From positions 186,001 through 250,000 of the forward strand of contig JAGDZD010000007.1 of the NCBI GenBank assembly GCA_049116315.1: 64,000 nucleotides of DNA, written 5' to 3'. The translations under genes and the position numbers were made by a program. The notes beneath the pieces are model-generated. The model had not been told where the DNA came from. It was given only the letters and a program-made list of their open reading frames with translations, and did not search any database. The DNA comes from Thalassobius sp049116315. Its GTDB lineage: Bacteria; Pseudomonadota; Alphaproteobacteria; Rhodobacterales; Rhodobacteraceae. Shown here piece by piece: positions 43,639-52,659 of this stretch; position 1 is the stretch's first letter; every line of letters begins with the position of its first letter.

Positions 43639-43669
43639 CCCGCCTTTGCTTGTGCGAAGCAAAGGCGGG
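43639..43669. terminator. perfect 13-bp hairpin after the epoxide-hydrolase-like gene
   Basis: CCCGCCTTTGCTT (43639-43651), loop GTGCG, AAGCAAAGGCGGG (43657-43669). It follows the hydrolase stop by 6 bp on the minus strand. No T tract follows; a Rho-independent terminator of the strong-stem type or a 3'-end stabiliser. Confidence 0.65.
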
Positions 43670-43675
43670 ACTGTC

Positions 43676-44620
43676 TTAGGGGCGCGCTGTTTTGTCGAGC
43701 CAAGCCAAGATCATCTGTGTGGTCTCTTCGGGTTTTTCCTGCTGGATGCAATGACCGCACTCCAAGCTTTGCTCTTCGACGTTGGGCACGAACTCTGACA
43801 GGTTCACGGCCTTAGGGATCAGGTCTTGTTCACCATAGATCATCAATGTTGGCTGATGAACGATCGGATCAACCGCACCCAATTGGTGCCAGTTTCGGTC
43901 AAGGTTGCGATACCAGTTGATGCTGCTTGTTATGCCTGTCGCCTGAAACGCAGAGACATAGACACCAAGATCTTCGTCGCTCATCAAGGGGTCCCCGAGG
44001 GCGGCAGTCGCCTTTGCGAGGTTGATCATCATCATGCCAGGCTCGGGCGGGCTAAGGGGGATGTTTTTGCGAAACAGATTGCGCAGGAATTGCTGTAGGT
44101 TCTGATCCAGCACAGCATCTGCCACACCGGGTTGGCGATTAAAGTGCACAAAATAGTGGTCGGGGCCCATGATTGCTTCGAGGAATTCGATCCAAGGCTG
44201 TTCGGTGCGCGCTTGGTAAGGCAACGCCAAATTGACGATCCTCTCGACCCGTTCATGGTGCAACATGGACATGCCCCATACGACGCTGGCCCCCCAGTCA
44301 TGGCCAACAAATGTCGCGGACTGATAGCCAAAGTGATCAAGCAGCGCCGCAAGATCACCCGTAAGATGCGTGATGTCATAGGCATCTACGGCAACGGGGC
44401 GCGACGACTGACCGTACCCGCGTTGATTGGGGACAATGACATGATAGCCGGCTGCGGCAAGCGCGGGCATTTGATACCGCCACGAGTAGGCGTGCTCTGG
44501 CCAGCCATGACACAGCACAATTGGATTGCCTGCGTTTTCTTGGCCCGCTTCAAAGACCTCGAGGTCGATGCCATTCACATGGATCAGAGTTGGATGGGGG
44601 AAATTGGCGGGGGTGGGCAT
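43676..44620 (-). CDS. epoxide-hydrolase-like alpha/beta hydrolase
   Basis: 314 aa. HGWPEH (39-44), nucleophile Asp108 in GHDWGA, the cap region with Tyr residues, acid Asp in the segment YGEQDLIP and His in CGHCIQQEKPEET. An Asp nucleophile and HGWP oxyanion motif are the marks of epoxide hydrolases and haloalkane/fluoroacetate dehalogenases; epoxide hydrolysis is the more likely of these. Start ATG 44620 with AAGGAG upstream. It is divergent from a YafY-type regulator with a palindrome between them. Confidence 0.85.
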   Translation of the reverse strand: MPTPANFPHPTLIHVNGIDLEVFEAGQENAGNPIVLCHGWPEHAYSWRYQMPALAAAGYHVIVPNQRGYGQSSRPVAVDAYDITHLTGDLAALLDHFGYQSATFVGHDWGASVVWGMSMLHHERVERIVNLALPYQARTEQPWIEFLEAIMGPDHYFVHFNRQPGVADAVLDQNLQQFLRNLFRKNIPLSPPEPGMMMINLAKATAALGDPLMSDEDLGVYVSAFQATGITSSINWYRNLDRNWHQLGAVDPIVHQPTLMIYGEQDLIPKAVNLSEFVPNVEEQSLECGHCIQQEKPEETTQMILAWLDKTARP

Positions 44621-44665
44621 CGCATTGTCTCCTTGTTGAACTGCGTGGTTGCGGCTTAGGGTGAA

Positions 44666-44688
44666 ATGGTGCCAAAAAATGGCACCAT
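44666..44688. promoter_or_regulatory. palindromic operator between the hydrolase gene and its regulator
   Basis: ATGGTGCC (44666-44673), AAAAAAT, GGCACCAT (44681-44688): a perfect 8-bp inverted repeat in the 87-bp divergent gap, placed to block both promoters. It is the expected position for the operator of the adjacent WYL regulator. It also argues that the regulator starts at 44708, not at the ATG inside the palindrome. Confidence 0.65.
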
Positions 44689-44707
44689 TATCGGCGAGAC
44701 TGACAAA

Positions 44708-45427
44708 ATGAACACGCGCCTGCGCAAAGATGCCATCGTCCGCAGCCTGCGCCGCAACGGATCGGCCACAATCGGTGCTTTGGCGCAGGATGTTGGTGCG
44801 TCGCGACGCACGGTATTGCGCGACATAGCGGCGCTTCGGGACGAAGGGTTTGTCATTCATTCCGAACCGGGGCGGGGCGGGGGGCTTTATCTCGATCCTC
44901 AGTCGCTTCAGACCACAGCGCGCCTGACGGTGCCCGAAGTTTTTGCATTGTTGATCAGTGTGGCCAGTATGCGGGCGGCAGGGAACTTGCCGTTTTCAGA
45001 GCTAGCAGACACGGGGTTGGCTAAGATTGAGCAAGCTCTGCCCAAGGACAAGATCAAAGACCTGCGCCGCTTTCTCGACTGTCTTTATGTCGGAACATTG
45101 GCCCCCCAGGTCGATATCTCTGACATGGGCGGAATGGATCCGGCGCTACTGCCTGCGTTTGAGCCGGCCTTTCTAAAGCAGCAAAAATTGCAGTTTCAGT
45201 ATCGCGATGCCAAAGGTGCAGAAACTCACCGTGAAGTGGAGCCGCAGGCGATGCTGATCCTACCGCCGCTGTGGTATCTGGTGGCTTGGGATCCAGCGCG
45301 GCAGGATTTTCGACATTTCCGCATGGACCGAATTCGCGCTCCGAAATGCCTAGAGGGACCGGCCTTTCGTCGCCGCCATGTAACCTTTGACGATGGGGTG
45401 CGTCCCATGCAGGCCCCACACAAATGA
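44708..45427 (+). CDS. YafY-type HTH/WYL transcriptional regulator
   Basis: 239 aa. N-terminal winged HTH (TIGALAQDVGASRRTVLRDI, about 21-40, then the wing GRGGGLYLDP) and a WYL domain at about 165-205 (QFQYRDAKG, PLWYLVAWD, FRHFRMDRI). WYL domains sense ligands, often oligonucleotides or small molecules. It probably represses itself and the divergent hydrolase through the palindrome at 44666-44688. The downstream 147 bp to lpd contain only the hairpin described next. Confidence 0.86.
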   Translation: MNTRLRKDAIVRSLRRNGSATIGALAQDVGASRRTVLRDIAALRDEGFVIHSEPGRGGGLYLDPQSLQTTARLTVPEVFALLISVASMRAAGNLPFSELADTGLAKIEQALPKDKIKDLRRFLDCLYVGTLAPQVDISDMGGMDPALLPAFEPAFLKQQKLQFQYRDAKGAETHREVEPQAMLILPPLWYLVAWDPARQDFRHFRMDRIRAPKCLEGPAFRRRHVTFDDGVRPMQAPHK

Positions 45428-45526
45428 GTGGGGGCTATGTCAGCGCAGCGTTGAGTGGGGATAGGGGCGCAGAGGGGGAGGCATCTGTCAGAGATGCGTC
45501 AATGTGATCGCGCCCTTGGATGGGGC

Positions 45527-45553
45527 AGCAATGGCCCTGATTGGGCCATTGCT
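45527..45553 (-). terminator. perfect 11-bp hairpin after lpd
   Basis: AGCAATGGCCC (45527-45537), loop TGATT, GGGCCATTGCT (45543-45553), 22 bp after the lpd stop on the minus strand. There is no obvious T tract. It likely ends the suc-lpd row; the plus-strand regulator could also use it. Confidence 0.65.
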
Positions 45554-45574
45554 TGGTCTGAGGGTCTGAACGGA

Positions 45575-46963
45575 TCAGACGTGGATCGCGCCGTCACCAC
45601 AAGCCAGCGCCGCTTCGCGCACAGCTTCGGAGAAGGTTGGGTGCGCGTGGCAGGTCAGAGCGATGTCTTCGGCTGAGGCGCCAAATTCCATGCCCACGCA
45701 GATCTCATGGATCAAATCACCCGCAGATGGCCCAATGATGTGACAGCCCAAAATTCGGTCGGTTTCTTTGTCGACCAAAAGCTTCACAAAACCTTCGGAG
45801 GCAAAGTTTGCCTTGGCGCGGCCGTTGCCCATGAAGGGGAATTTCCCAACCTTATACGCGCGGCCTTCTTCTTTCAGCTGCTCTTCGGTTTTCCCAACTG
45901 TGGCCACCTCGGGGGAGGTGTAGATCACACCGGGGATCACGTCATAGTTCACGTGGCCAGCTTTGCCTGCGATGCATTCCGCAGCGGCCATGCCTTCGTC
46001 TTCGGCTTTGTGCGCCAGCATCGGGCCATCGATCGCATCGCCAATGGCGTAGATGCCTTTGACGTTGGTTTGCCAGTGGGCGTCGGTTTTGATCTGACCG
46101 CGCGGTGACAGTTCTACGCCCAGAGCTTCGAGGCCCAGACCGTCGGTGTAGGGTTTGCGCCCGGTGGCTACCAAGACAACATCGGCATCCAATGTGGCTT
46201 CGCTGTCGTCTTTGCGCAGCTTATAGGTCACCTTGGCTTTGGTTTTTGTGGCATCAACCTTTTGAACAGCGGCGCCCATGACGAACTCTAGGCCTTGCTT
46301 TTTCAGCATGCGCTGGAAGTTCTTTTGGATTTCGCCGTCCATGCCGGGGGTCACTTGGTCGAGGAACTCAACCACGGTCACTTCGGAGCCGAGGCGTTTG
46401 TAAACCGAGCCCAGTTCCAGCCCGATTACGCCTGCACCAATCACCACCATCTTTTTCGGGATCTTGTTCAATTCCAAAGCACCGGTGGAGCTGACAACAA
46501 CTTTTTCGTCAATCTCTACGCCGGGCAGTGAAGAGACTTCGGAGCCAGAGGCCACGATGATGTTCTTGGCGTCGTGAATTTCATCACCAACCTGAACTTT
46601 GCCCGCTGCGGGGATCGATCCCCAGCCTTTGAGCCAGTCAATTTTGTTCTTTTTGAACAGGAATTCGATGCCGCCGGTGTTGGAAGCGATCACGTCATCC
46701 TTGTAGGACAGCATCTGTTTCCAATCCACCGAAGGCGATTTGCCTTTGAGACCCATCTTGGCAAAGTTGTGCTCAGCTTCGTGCAGCGCGTGGCTGGCAT
46801 GCAGCAAGGCTTTGGACGGAATACATCCGACATTCAAGCAGGTGCCGCCCAGGGTTTCGCGGCCTTCAACACAGGCGGTTTTCAGGCCCAGTTGGGCGCA
46901 GCGGATGGCTGCTACATAGCCGCCGGGGCCGGCGCCGATTACGATCACGTCATATTGTGCCAT
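45575..46963 (-). CDS. lpdA: dihydrolipoyl dehydrogenase (E3)
   Basis: 462 aa FAD disulfide oxidoreductase that reoxidises the dihydrolipoyl groups of 2-oxoacid dehydrogenases with NAD+. FAD fold GAGPGGYVAAI (10-20), redox Cys42 and Cys47 in TCLNVGCIPS, NAD motif GAGVIGLELGSVYKRLG, and the catalytic His/Glu in CHAHPTFSE. It closes the suc cluster, but a glycosyltransferase gene separates it from sucB. Confidence 0.97.
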   Translation of the reverse strand: MAQYDVIVIGAGPGGYVAAIRCAQLGLKTACVEGRETLGGTCLNVGCIPSKALLHASHALHEAEHNFAKMGLKGKSPSVDWKQMLSYKDDVIASNTGGIEFLFKKNKIDWLKGWGSIPAAGKVQVGDEIHDAKNIIVASGSEVSSLPGVEIDEKVVVSSTGALELNKIPKKMVVIGAGVIGLELGSVYKRLGSEVTVVEFLDQVTPGMDGEIQKNFQRMLKKQGLEFVMGAAVQKVDATKTKAKVTYKLRKDDSEATLDADVVLVATGRKPYTDGLGLEALGVELSPRGQIKTDAHWQTNVKGIYAIGDAIDGPMLAHKAEDEGMAAAECIAGKAGHVNYDVIPGVIYTSPEVATVGKTEEQLKEEGRAYKVGKFPFMGNGRAKANFASEGFVKLLVDKETDRILGCHIIGPSAGDLIHEICVGMEFGASAEDIALTCHAHPTFSEAVREAALACGDGAIHV

Positions 46964-47051
46964 TTGAAGTCTCCGTCAGGTCTTTGTTCGTATGTCTGTC
47001 ATGGGTGCGGGCGGGGCGGGGGCTGTCTGCCCCCCGGCCCGGATGGGCCGT

Positions 47052-47080
47052 CCCCCGAGAGTGTATTTGGCAAGATGAAA
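47052..47080 (+). repeat. dispersed intergenic element, copy 2
   Basis: CCCCCGAGAGTGTATTTGGC then AAGATGAAA, right after a GGCCC/GGGCC hairpin (47036-47048). Same core as the copies at 18851 and 30608. It lies in the gap between lpd and the glycosyltransferase gene and reads against their direction. Confidence 0.55.
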
Positions 47081-48055
47081 TCATGACCCGCGCCCTTTGG
47101 TCCAGCGTTTCCGTTGTTCGGGGGTCAGGATCTGGCGGCGCCGTTGCTCAAACCAGTCTTGGCAATGCTGCTCAGCCTCGGCAATGGCCGGGATGTGGCG
47201 CAGGTCTTGGAGGCGGCGCTGCACCGCGGGCATGTGGCGCAAAATGGCGCGGTCTTCGACCGTATTGGTGTTGGCGGTGCGGTGCCAGCTGGAGCCGAGG
47301 AAATACTTGGGTTCGTCTGTTTTGCCCTGACCATCGCCGCGGTCATTTTTCATCAAAAACAGATCTTGGGATTTCACCGCATAGTGGTTGAGGCGCGCGT
47401 TTTGGGCGCGGCAGGCCACATCATGGGGGCGAAAACGGCTTGATTTGCGTTGTTTCAGGCTGGCGTTTGACAGCGGCTCTGCATCTGCGGACAGGACAAT
47501 CGGGTTTGCGATCTGAGCATCGAGCGGATTGTGATCCGTCGCGCGGGCAAAGCGGTTCACACGGAAAAAGCATTTGGATTTGGTGGTGCCCGGGGTGGGG
47601 CCTGCCTCGGCTTTGGTGAACTGTTCCAGCACACAAGCGCCCGGTGTCCAGTCGCGCAGGCCGTTATCGCCGAAATTGCGCCAGTTGATCGGCACCACAT
47701 CTGCCGCCTGAAGCGGTGGGAGCAGATCGTGAAGCATGCCGTCGCCGGTTTCGATCAATAGGAATTCGTCGCTGTCGATATGCAGACACCAGTTGGTGTT
47801 TTTTGCCCGGAGATGGGCGAGGGCCAGATCCATGCCTGCGTCTTGGGGTGAGGCGCCCGGTGCCAAGTCCTGTCGGATGTGGGTGACGCCGTGGTCCGCC
47901 AGAGCCTCAAGCAGAGTGTCGGAGCCATCGGTGCAGGCATTGGTCACGATCACGATGTCATCAAAGCCAATGGTTTGGTGATAGGCGACCCATTCGAGCA
48001 CGAAGAGACCTTCGTTGCGCATGCAGGATACAAGGGCCGTGGAGTCATGTTGCAT
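47081..48055 (-). CDS. family 2 glycosyltransferase (GT-A fold)
   Basis: 324 aa. The start block MQHDSTALVSCMRNEGLFV and LEWVAYHQTIGFDDIVIV are typical of the Glyco_tranf_2_4-type family, and the DXD nucleotide-sugar motif reads HIDSDEF. The rest has a basic C-terminal tail. No signal peptide, so a cytoplasmic or membrane-peripheral enzyme; acceptor unknown. Start ATG 48055 is favoured; a GTG at 48121 would add 22 residues overlapping the inverted repeat. It sits between sucB and lpdA, an unusual place. Confidence 0.82.
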   Translation of the reverse strand: MQHDSTALVSCMRNEGLFVLEWVAYHQTIGFDDIVIVTNACTDGSDTLLEALADHGVTHIRQDLAPGASPQDAGMDLALAHLRAKNTNWCLHIDSDEFLLIETGDGMLHDLLPPLQAADVVPINWRNFGDNGLRDWTPGACVLEQFTKAEAGPTPGTTKSKCFFRVNRFARATDHNPLDAQIANPIVLSADAEPLSNASLKQRKSSRFRPHDVACRAQNARLNHYAVKSQDLFLMKNDRGDGQGKTDEPKYFLGSSWHRTANTNTVEDRAILRHMPAVQRRLQDLRHIPAIAEAEQHCQDWFEQRRRQILTPEQRKRWTKGRGS

Positions 48056-48111
48056 GGCAACGCGCTCCGCTTTGGGCGGCGACCAAACGGGCTGCCCGGA
48101 CAGGGGGGATG

Positions 48112-48164
48112 CAGAACGCACATAAAACGCAGATACCGTCGGGCCGTTTCATTTGTGCGTTCTG
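48112..48164. repeat. perfect 11-bp inverted repeat between sucB and the glycosyltransferase
   Basis: CAGAACGCACA (48112-48122) and TGTGCGTTCTG (48154-48164), 31 bp apart, with an inner AAACG/CGTTT pair. It starts 28 bp after the sucB stop on the minus strand. It could be a terminator/processing hairpin of sucAB mRNA or an operator; no T tract is present. Confidence 0.55.
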
Positions 48165-48192
48165 CTTTCTTGAGTTCAGGACAGGGCCTGAA

Positions 48193-49686
48193 TTACAGGT
48201 CCATCAACAGGCGACGAGGATCTTCGAGCGCTTCTTTGACGCGCACCAAGAAGGTCACAGCCCCTTTGCCGTCAACGATGCGGTGATCATAGGACAGCGC
48301 CAGATACATCATGGGACGGATCACAACTTCACCATTGATCGCCATGGGGCGGTCCTGGATCTTGTGCATGCCCAGAATACCGGATTGAGGCGGGTTCAAA
48401 ATTGGCGAAGACATCAGCGAGCCGTAGACACCACCGTTTGAGATGGTGAAGGTGCCGCCCTGCATTTCAGCCATCGACAGCTTGCCGTCACGGGCGCGTT
48501 TGCCCTTTTCAGCAATGGCCTTTTCGATATCGGCAAAGGACATTTTGTCGGCGTCACGGATCACCGGAACAACCAGACCCTGAGGGGTGCCAGCTGCGAT
48601 GCCCATGTGGACGAAGTTTTTGTACACAACGTCGGTGCCATCGATTTCAGCGTTGACCTCGGGCACTTCTTTCAAAGCGTGACAGCAGGCTTTGGTGAAG
48701 AAGGACATAAAGCCAAGACGGGCGCCGTGTTTCTTTTCAAAGAGCTCTTTATACTCTTTGCGCAGCGCCATTGTTTCGGTCATGTCCACCTCGTTGTAGG
48801 TGGTCAGCATGGCGGCTGTGTTTTGGCTTTCCTTCAAGCGGCGCGCGATGGTCTGGCGCAGCTTGGTCATTTTCACACGCTCTTCGCGCGCGGCGTCATC
48901 CGAAGTCACAGGGCCGCGAGGGATCGCAGGGGCCGCGGCAGGCGCTGCGGGGGCTGCAGAGGCCGCCGCAACAGCATTGGCCACGTCGGATTTCATCGCC
49001 CGACCGTCACGTCCCGTGCCGGTCACAGCGTCGCGGCTGATACCTGCTTCGGCCATGGCTTTCTTGGCGGAGGGGGCGTCTTCGACGTCCTTGCCACCTG
49101 CGGACGCTGCAGCAGCCGGCGCGGCGGCGGGGGCCGCAGCTGAGGCGGCGGCGGTTGCGCCACCCGAGATCACCGCCAGTTTGGCGGTGGCATCAACGGT
49201 TGCGCCTTCGGCAGCGATGATTTCAGCCAAGACACCAGCGGCAGGCGCAGGCACTTCGACGGACACTTTGTCAGTTTCCAATTCGCAGAGCATTTCGTCC
49301 TGCGCGACGGCATCGCCAACTTTCTTGAACCACGTCGAAACGGTGGCTTCGGAAACGGATTCACCAAGGGCAGGGACCATCACGTCGACGGCGCTGGCCG
49401 CTTCGGCAGCGGGTGCAGGGGCCGCTGCGGCTGGGGCCGGGGCAGATGCACCTTCGGAGATGTTGGCCAGCAAGGCATCTACGCCAACGGTCGCGCCTTC
49501 GGCGGCAACGATCTCGGCCAAGGTGCCAGCGGCGGGGCTTGGCACCTCGACGGTCACTTTGTCAGTTTCCAATTCGCAGAGCATTTCGTCTACGGCAACG
49601 GTATCGCCGGGTTTCTTGAACCAGGTGGCAACCGTGGCTTCAGTGACGGATTCGCCAAGGGTGGGGACACGTACTTCGGTCGACAT
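48193..49686 (-). CDS. sucB: dihydrolipoyllysine succinyltransferase (2-oxoglutarate dehydrogenase E2)
   Basis: 497 aa with two lipoyl domains, each with the lipoylated Lys in LCELETDK: Lys43 and Lys140. Ala/Pro-rich linkers follow both. A peripheral-subunit-binding domain near 210-245 and the catalytic domain follow, ending with the active His in SYDHRIVDGKG. It transfers succinyl groups to CoA. Most Rhodobacteraceae have the two-lipoyl form. sucA stops 3 bp before its start. Confidence 0.97.
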   Translation of the reverse strand: MSTEVRVPTLGESVTEATVATWFKKPGDTVAVDEMLCELETDKVTVEVPSPAAGTLAEIVAAEGATVGVDALLANISEGASAPAPAAAAPAPAAEAASAVDVMVPALGESVSEATVSTWFKKVGDAVAQDEMLCELETDKVSVEVPAPAAGVLAEIIAAEGATVDATAKLAVISGGATAAASAAAPAAAPAAAASAGGKDVEDAPSAKKAMAEAGISRDAVTGTGRDGRAMKSDVANAVAAASAAPAAPAAAPAIPRGPVTSDDAAREERVKMTKLRQTIARRLKESQNTAAMLTTYNEVDMTETMALRKEYKELFEKKHGARLGFMSFFTKACCHALKEVPEVNAEIDGTDVVYKNFVHMGIAAGTPQGLVVPVIRDADKMSFADIEKAIAEKGKRARDGKLSMAEMQGGTFTISNGGVYGSLMSSPILNPPQSGILGMHKIQDRPMAINGEVVIRPMMYLALSYDHRIVDGKGAVTFLVRVKEALEDPRRLLMDL

Positions 49687-49689
49687 CGA

Positions 49690-52659
49690 TTAATTCCCTT
49701 CGATGGTCAGCGCATCATTCACGAGCGCCTTTTGTTGTGCTTTGTGCTGGCTGGCCAACCCTGTTGCAGGAGAGGCCGCGGCAGCGCGTCCGACGTAAGA
49801 CGGACGGGTTTGTTTGGCGCCGATCCGAGTCAGAACCCATTCGATGTTGGGTTCGATAAAGGACCAGGCCCCTTGGTTCTTAGGCTCTTCTTGACACCAA
49901 ACAACGTCGGCGTTTTTGAAGCGTCCCAATTCCTTGGTCAGTGTGATGGCTGGGAACGGATAGAACTGCTCCACACGCATCAGATAGATGTCATCGATGC
50001 CGCGGGCGTCACGCTCTTCGAGCAGGTCGAAGTAGACCTTGCCGGAACACATCACCACGCGTTTCACTTTGTCATCTGCCACCAGTTTGGTGTCCGAGTG
50101 ACCCTTTTCAGCGTCATCCCAAAGCACGCGGTGGAACGATGATCCATCCAAAAAGTCTTCGGCATCTGACACACACAGCTTGTGACGCAGCAATGATTTT
50201 GGCGTCATCAAGATCAGCGGCTTACGGAAGGTCCGGTGCAGCTGACGGCGCAGAATGTGGAAGTAGTTGGCTGGGGTCGAGCAGTTTGCAACGATCCAGT
50301 TGTCGCCACCGCACATGGTCAAGAACCGTTCCAGACGGGCTGAGCTGTGCTCGGGGCCTTGGCCCTCATAGCCGTGTGGCAACAGGCATACCAGACCTGA
50401 CATCCGCAGCCATTTGCTTTCGCCTGAGCTGATGAATTGGTCAAACATGATCTGCGCGCCGTTGGCAAAATCGCCAAATTGCGCTTCCCACAGGGTCAGG
50501 GCGTTTGGTTCGGCCAGCGAGTAGCCATATTCAAAGCCAAGCACCGCATATTCAGACAGCATCGAGTCGATGACTTCGTATTTTGCCTGACCTTCACGGA
50601 CATGGTTCAGCGGGTAGAACCGCTCTTCGGTTTCTTGGTTGATCAGACCCGAGTGACGTTGGCTAAAGGTGCCGCGTGTCGAGTCTTGTCCGGCCAAACG
50701 CACCGGGTAGCCTTCGGTCAGCAAAGAGCCAAAGGCCATGGCTTCGCCGGTTGCCCAGTCGATGCCTTTACCGGCGTCAAACATTTTGCGCTTGGTGTCC
50801 AAAAGGCGCCCAACTGTCTTGTGCAGTGGGAAGTTTTCTGGAACGCGCGACAGGGCGTTGCCAAGCTGGGACATGGTTTCTTCTGAGATTGCCGTTTGAC
50901 CGCGCTGGTACTTTTCTTCGTCCTGACGATCGAGGTGCGACCAGCGCCCATCCAGCCAGTCGGCCTTGTTGGGCTTATAGTCTTTGCCGGTCTCAAACTC
51001 GTTGTTCAGGTGCGACTGGAACGCCGCCTTCATGTCTTCGATTTCGCCTTCTGGGATCAAGCCATCGGCGACCAGACGATCGGTGTACAGCTGAAGCGTT
51101 GTTTTGTGCTTCTTGATGCGCTTGTACATCAACGGGTTGGTGAACATGGGCTCGTCGCCCTCGTTGTGACCAAACCGGCGGTAGCAGAAGATATCGATCA
51201 CAACGTCTTTGTGGAACTTCTGACGGAATTCGGTCGCAACTTTGGCTGCGTGAACCACTGCTTCGGGGTCGTCACCGTTCACGTGGAAGATTGGCGATTC
51301 AACCACCAGCGCGTTATCCGTTGGATAAGGGGACGAACGCGAGAAGTGCGGCGCTGTGGTGAAACCAATTTGGTTGTTCACAACGATGTGGATTGTCCCA
51401 CCTGTCTTGTGACCCCGCAGGCCAGACAGCGCAAAGCATTCGGCAACCACACCTTGGCCCGCAAATGCAGCGTCACCGTGCAGCAGGATTGGGATCACCG
51501 ATTCACGATCAGGATCGTTGAATTGGTCAGATTTGGCGCGCGCTTTGCCCAAGACAACAGGGTTCACCGCCTCAAGGTGCGACGGGTTCGCAGTCAGCGA
51601 CAAGTGCACGTTGTTGCCGTCAAATTCACGGTCCGAAGAGGCCCCAAGGTGATATTTCACATCGCCAGAACCATCAACGTCTTCGGGTTTGAACGAGCCG
51701 CCTTGGAATTCGTTAAAGATCGCGCGGTAAGGCTTGCCCATCACGTTGGCCAGCACCGACAAACGACCGCGGTGCGGCATGCCGATCACCACTTCTTTGG
51801 CGCCAAGGTTGCCGCCGCGTTTGATGATCTGTTCCATTGCAGGGATCAACGCTTCGCCACCGTCCAAGCCAAAACGCTTGGTGCCCATGTATTTCACGTG
51901 CAGGAACTTCTCAAAGCCTTCCGCCTCAACCAGCTTGTTGAGGATCGCTTTGCGGCCTTCACGGGTAAAGGTGATCTCTTTGTTAAAGCCTTCGATGCGC
52001 TCTTTCAGCCAGCCCGCTTGTTCGGGGTCTGAAATGTGCATGTATTGCAGCGCAAAGGTGCCACAGTAGGTGCGCTTTACGATGTCGAGAATCTGGCGCA
52101 GTGAGGCAACCTGAAGGCCCAGAACATTGTCGATAAAGATTGGGCGATCCATGTCAGATTCAGCAAAGCCATACGCCTTTGGATCAAGCTCTGGATGCGG
52201 TTCCCCCGAACGCATGCCCAGTGGATCCAAATCGGCGACCAAATGGCCACGGATGCGATAGGCGCGGATGATCATCAGCGCGCGGATCGAATCCAACACA
52301 GCGCGTTTGATCGCCTCTTCGCTGACCGCGACGCCCTTTTCGGCCGCTTTTTCGGCGATCTTTTTGCCGGCAGCTTTGCCTTCTTTGGTTGGCGCCGCTG
52401 GCCATTGACCATCGAGCGCGGCTGTCAGGTCGTCATTTGGCACTGGGGGCCAGTCATTGCGCGCCCAGCTGGGGCCGGTGGCTTCGGCTTTGACGTCCAT
52501 TTCGGCGTCGCCAAGCTGGCGGAAAAATTCCTGCCACGCTTCGTCAACCGCTGCAGGGTCGTTGGCATAACGGGCATACATCTGTTCGAGGTATTCCGCA
52601 TTATGCCCCTGCATGAAGGAGGAGGCGTGGAAAATATCGTTGGGGGACTGATCGTTCAT
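49690..52659 (-). CDS. sucA: 2-oxoglutarate dehydrogenase E1
   Basis: 989 aa ThDP-dependent decarboxylase, the rate-setting component. N-terminal QNLFVGN-like segment (FMQGHNAEYLEQMYARYAND), ThDP/Mg domain with GDAAFAGQGVVAE, FCYRRFGHNEGDEP, then the Pyr domain (RLAGQDSTRGTFSQRHS). All as in E. coli SucA. Start ATG 52659 overlaps the stop of the upstream membrane-protein gene (ATGA). Confidence 0.97.
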   Translation of the reverse strand: MNDQSPNDIFHASSFMQGHNAEYLEQMYARYANDPAAVDEAWQEFFRQLGDAEMDVKAEATGPSWARNDWPPVPNDDLTAALDGQWPAAPTKEGKAAGKKIAEKAAEKGVAVSEEAIKRAVLDSIRALMIIRAYRIRGHLVADLDPLGMRSGEPHPELDPKAYGFAESDMDRPIFIDNVLGLQVASLRQILDIVKRTYCGTFALQYMHISDPEQAGWLKERIEGFNKEITFTREGRKAILNKLVEAEGFEKFLHVKYMGTKRFGLDGGEALIPAMEQIIKRGGNLGAKEVVIGMPHRGRLSVLANVMGKPYRAIFNEFQGGSFKPEDVDGSGDVKYHLGASSDREFDGNNVHLSLTANPSHLEAVNPVVLGKARAKSDQFNDPDRESVIPILLHGDAAFAGQGVVAECFALSGLRGHKTGGTIHIVVNNQIGFTTAPHFSRSSPYPTDNALVVESPIFHVNGDDPEAVVHAAKVATEFRQKFHKDVVIDIFCYRRFGHNEGDEPMFTNPLMYKRIKKHKTTLQLYTDRLVADGLIPEGEIEDMKAAFQSHLNNEFETGKDYKPNKADWLDGRWSHLDRQDEEKYQRGQTAISEETMSQLGNALSRVPENFPLHKTVGRLLDTKRKMFDAGKGIDWATGEAMAFGSLLTEGYPVRLAGQDSTRGTFSQRHSGLINQETEERFYPLNHVREGQAKYEVIDSMLSEYAVLGFEYGYSLAEPNALTLWEAQFGDFANGAQIMFDQFISSGESKWLRMSGLVCLLPHGYEGQGPEHSSARLERFLTMCGGDNWIVANCSTPANYFHILRRQLHRTFRKPLILMTPKSLLRHKLCVSDAEDFLDGSSFHRVLWDDAEKGHSDTKLVADDKVKRVVMCSGKVYFDLLEERDARGIDDIYLMRVEQFYPFPAITLTKELGRFKNADVVWCQEEPKNQGAWSFIEPNIEWVLTRIGAKQTRPSYVGRAAAASPATGLASQHKAQQKALVNDALTIEGN

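Noticed and set aside
48800..49693. 297-aa open frame antisense to sucB
   Set aside because: Ala/Ser-rich mirror of the lipoyl-domain linkers of sucB; not a protein-like sequence.
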